Source: Hyphomicrobium sp.
Lineage (GTDB): Bacteria > Pseudomonadota > Alphaproteobacteria > Rhizobiales > Hyphomicrobiaceae
Assembly (NCBI RefSeq): GCF_009026145.1
Contig: NZ_WBUE01000036.1
Location: 1-37,334 of the forward strand
DNA length: 37,334 bases
Direction: 5' to 3'
The notes beneath the pieces are model-generated. The model was not told where the DNA came from and searched no databases. It saw only the letters and a list, made by a program, of their open reading frames with translations. A program made the position numbers and the translations under genes. Shown one piece after another: positions 36,731-37,334 of this stretch; position 1 is the first letter of the stretch; each line of letters opens with the position of its first letter.

Positions 36731-36745
36731 GTGATAGTGTTTGTT
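36731..36745 (+). promoter_or_regulatory. Antitoxin operator/promoter motif, copy 2
   Basis: GTGATA-GTGTTTG-TT directly before the ATG at 36746; shares the core with the minus-strand motif at 34151-34166. Confidence 0.45.
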
Positions 36746-36973
36746 ATGCCAACGACATACGAAAAGCTCGAAACTCTGTTCGCCAAGCTGCGCTCCTTGT
36801 CGGAACCACACCAGCAGGCGGCCGTCGAGGCCCTGAGTGAGATCGCCGACGAGCCCTACCAACTCTCCGAGGAAGAACTCGCGGTGCTCCGGCCGGCGCT
36901 CGAGCGCACACGTCGTGGTGAGTTCGTGCCCGAGGACGAAGCGGCCGACCTCCTCGACAAGCCATGGGGCTGA
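36746..36973 (+). CDS. Antitoxin paralogue (partner of disrupted ParE-like toxin)
   Basis: A 75-residue protein (MPTTYEKLETLFAKLRSLSE, QQAAVEALSEIADEPYQLSEEELAVLRPALERTRRGEFVPEDEAADLL). It is clearly related to the antitoxin at 33926-34150, sharing the LSxxELxxxxxAxExxRRGEF core. Its last codons overlap the downstream toxin start by 10 nt (ATGGGGCTGA). The toxin next to it is broken, so this antitoxin may now be orphaned or may cross-act on the intact toxin. Confidence 0.82.
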   Translation: MPTTYEKLETLFAKLRSLSEPHQQAAVEALSEIADEPYQLSEEELAVLRPALERTRRGEFVPEDEAADLLDKPWG

Positions 36974-37269
36974 AAGTTCGGCTCGACGCTCAAGCCAAAC
37001 GCGACCTTCTGGAAATCCGCAGCTACCTCACTGAGCATGCCGGCACCGACACAGCCGACCGCGTGCGCATGCATCTGCGCCAGCGCATCAACCGCCTGCG
37101 CCAGGCACCCTAGATCGGCGTCGTCACCAGCGAACCGTCGATCCGCATTCTGCCGCCAACCCGTTACCCATACCGCATCTGCTACACGCTGACGGCCGAA
37201 GCTGTCGTGGTACTTCACGTTCGCCATAGCGCCCGACGCGATCCCGACCTCGGTGACCTCAAACGCTGA
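36964..37269 (+). pseudogene. ParE/RelE-like toxin with in-frame TAG
   Basis: Translation from ATG 36964 gives a ParE-like start (MGLKVRLDAQAKRDLLEIRS, ADRVRMHLRQRINRLRQAP) and then a TAG at 37111-37113. The same frame continues after it (IGVVTSEPSIRILPPTRYP, YRICYTLTAEAVVVLHVRHSAR) to a TGA at 37267-37269, completing a normal 101-codon toxin. A CAG-to-TAG change would explain it. Without readthrough only 49 residues are made, lacking the C-terminal core. It overlaps the upstream antitoxin by 10 nt. Beyond it, 37270-37334, no gene is visible. Confidence 0.8.
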
Positions 37270-37334
37270 CAGCGAGCATATCGGCCTCGCGTGATCCCAC
37301 GCGACGGACAGCAACGGTCCTCACGCCCCCACCC

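Larger units (their letters stand above)
28100..37334. mobile_element. Integrative and mobilizable element (right end not seen)
   Basis: From just after the porin terminator to the right edge the gene content changes to mobility and stability functions. These are a broken tyrosine recombinase, an intact P4-type integrase, two predicted DNA-binding proteins, an iteron-like array, hicBA, a structured non-coding region, two ParD/ParE-like modules, a VirD4/TraG-like ATPase and a Replic_Relax-like protein. AT-rich patches appear (about 32390-32530, 33180-33260). No clear attL/attR direct repeat was found. The broken integrase may belong to an older insertion. Confidence 0.7.

Overview
The window looks like high-GC alphaproteobacterial chromosome, probably order Hyphomicrobiales. 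The basis is gene content: a CckA hybrid kinase, an alphaproteobacterial-type RecA with an acidic tail and a GTAC-N7-GTTC LexA-like box, a DksA lacking most zinc cysteines, a porin of the alphaproteobacterial type, and OpgG/OpgH. No rRNA, tRNA or CRISPR array was recognised, so the genus cannot be fixed.

Positions 1-27,970 are ordinary chromosome. In order: a glycerophosphodiester phosphodiesterase-like protein (+), a KefB/C-type antiporter (-), alaS (-), recA (-), a short flagellar-rod-like protein (+), a TonB-like protein (+), an outer-membrane protein (+), a small secreted protein and cckA (-), a possible fliO remnant (+), a DUF3772/MscS-type channel (+), dksA (-), a MoxR-type AAA ATPase (+), a membrane protein of unknown function (+), a 28-residue membrane peptide (+), ycjX-ycjF (+), opgG-opgH (-), a small membrane protein (+) and a porin (+) with a clear terminator. 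Two copies of a 168-bp double-palindrome element (16,972-17,139 and 19,088-19,255) bracket the moxR segment. BIME-like palindromic repeats fill the alaS-recA gap and the gap after the outer-membrane protein gene.

From about 28,000 to the right edge the window is accessory. It opens with a tyrosine recombinase gene broken by a 671-bp inversion: the N-terminal half lies on + and the catalytic half on -, joined at a 15-bp inverted repeat. Flipping the segment back restores one in-frame gene of 441 residues. A second, intact P4-type integrase follows. Next come two predicted DNA-binding proteins, a cluster of TTGC/GCAA half-sites beside AT-rich DNA (candidate origin or operator array), hicBA, a 230-bp highly structured non-coding region (candidate oriT or structured RNA), a ParD/ParE-like pair, a VirD4/TraG-like coupling ATPase, a replication-relaxation (Replic_Relax-like) protein, and a second ParD/ParE-like pair whose toxin carries an in-frame TAG.

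The most interesting part is this compact element. It appears to be an integrative and mobilizable element with an integrase, a Rep-like HTH protein with iteron-like DNA, a two-gene coupling ATPase plus Replic_Relax module instead of a recognisable MOB relaxase, and three toxin-antitoxin loci. Several of its genes have an extended -10 motif (TGnTACAAT) close to the start codon and no visible Shine-Dalgarno, suggesting leaderless transcripts. The right end of the element is not visible.
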